A stretch of DNA of 6,568 bases from Myxococcales bacterium (GTDB lineage: Bacteria > Myxococcota_C > UBA6777), in contig JALTMC010000205.1 in assembly GCA_027005175.1 (NCBI GenBank), positions 1 to 6,568 of the forward strand, read 5' to 3'. Positions 6,398 to 6,568 of the stretch are shown here, in pieces. Each line of letters starts with the position of its first letter. Positions within the stretch are counted from its first letter, which is position 1. The position numbers and the translations under genes are program-made. The notes beneath the pieces are model-generated. The model worked only from the letters and a program-made list of their open reading frames with translations. It was not told where the DNA came from and made no database searches.

Positions 6398-6568
6398 TTA
6401 CGACGAATGAATCATTTGCTCTAAGGCATCCAGGTTTGGTTCGATGATGTCGGGTTTTCCGACACTTTGTTGAACAGCTTTGATGTCTTTGAGACCGTGC
6501 CCTGTGATGATCATGAGTACGCGCCAATCGGCTTCAAGCAAGCCTTGCCGCTTGGCTTGATGAAGTCC
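6398..6568 (-). CDS. thrC: Threonine synthase-like PLP enzyme, C-terminal end (5' part outside window)
   Basis: The last 56 codons and stop of a gene entering from the right edge; it is too short to stand alone. The peptide contains VLMIITGHGLKD followed by a Lys-Pro and IIEPNLDALEQMI, which resembles the C-terminal tail of threonine synthases (TGHGLKD, then a short hydrophobic tail). Threonine synthase is a fold-type II PLP enzyme that turns O-phosphohomoserine into threonine. The PLP lysine and the phosphate-binding loop lie outside the window, so a related PLP lyase such as those found beside ygeY in purine clusters cannot be ruled out. It is on the same strand as the hydrolase gene and upstream of it. 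Confidence 0.72.
   Translation of the reverse strand, partial: GLHQAKRQGLLEADWRVLMIITGHGLKDIKAVQQSVGKPDIIEPNLDALEQMIHSS

Overview
The window is a piece of bacterial chromosome with three readable genes, the tail of a fourth, and an unusually repeat-rich set of gaps. The base composition is moderate and the genes are spaced loosely. The phylum cannot be fixed from this sequence. The gene content (a large molybdenum hydroxylase, a tandem-GAF class III cyclase and a YgeY-type hydrolase) fits an environmental bacterium with a sizeable genome, but this is an inference.

Layout, left to right. Positions 1-2145 (+) hold a molybdopterin-binding subunit of the isoquinoline 1-oxidoreductase beta / aldehyde dehydrogenase type, open at the left edge. 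Positions 2146-2288 are a convergent gap made mostly of a 63/69-bp tandem repeat. That repeat is a duplication of the 3' end of the next gene, stop codon included. Positions 2289-4127 (-) encode a GAF-GAF-class III nucleotide cyclase. Its two GAF domains are recognisable duplicates of each other. Positions 4128-4972 carry no convincing protein gene. They hold a possible cyclase promoter and operator, four REP-like hairpins arranged partly as an inverted pair (REPIN/BIME-like), and a consensus -10 box in front of a stretch able to form an H-type pseudoknot. Positions 4973-6193 (-) encode a complete M20 zinc hydrolase of the YgeY 'selenium metabolism' type, whose stop codon lies in a 13-bp triple repeat. 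Positions 6194-6397 are a gap with short palindromes. Positions 6398-6568 (-) are the last 56 codons of a threonine synthase-like PLP enzyme that enters from the right edge.

How they may work together. The threonine synthase-like gene and ygeY share a strand and may be co-transcribed. YgeY-type hydrolases are known from clusters for anaerobic purine and ureide breakdown that also carry PLP lyases and molybdenum hydroxylases, so the right-hand pair may be part of such a cluster. The molybdenum hydroxylase on the left belongs to a different subfamily and lies beyond a signalling gene, so a functional link is only a possibility. The cyclase probably makes cAMP in response to ligands bound by its GAF domains.

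No clear new multi-gene system is visible. The most unusual signals are non-coding: 3'-end duplications that reiterate the stop codon at both minus-strand genes, the REPIN-like cluster, and the possible structured RNA.
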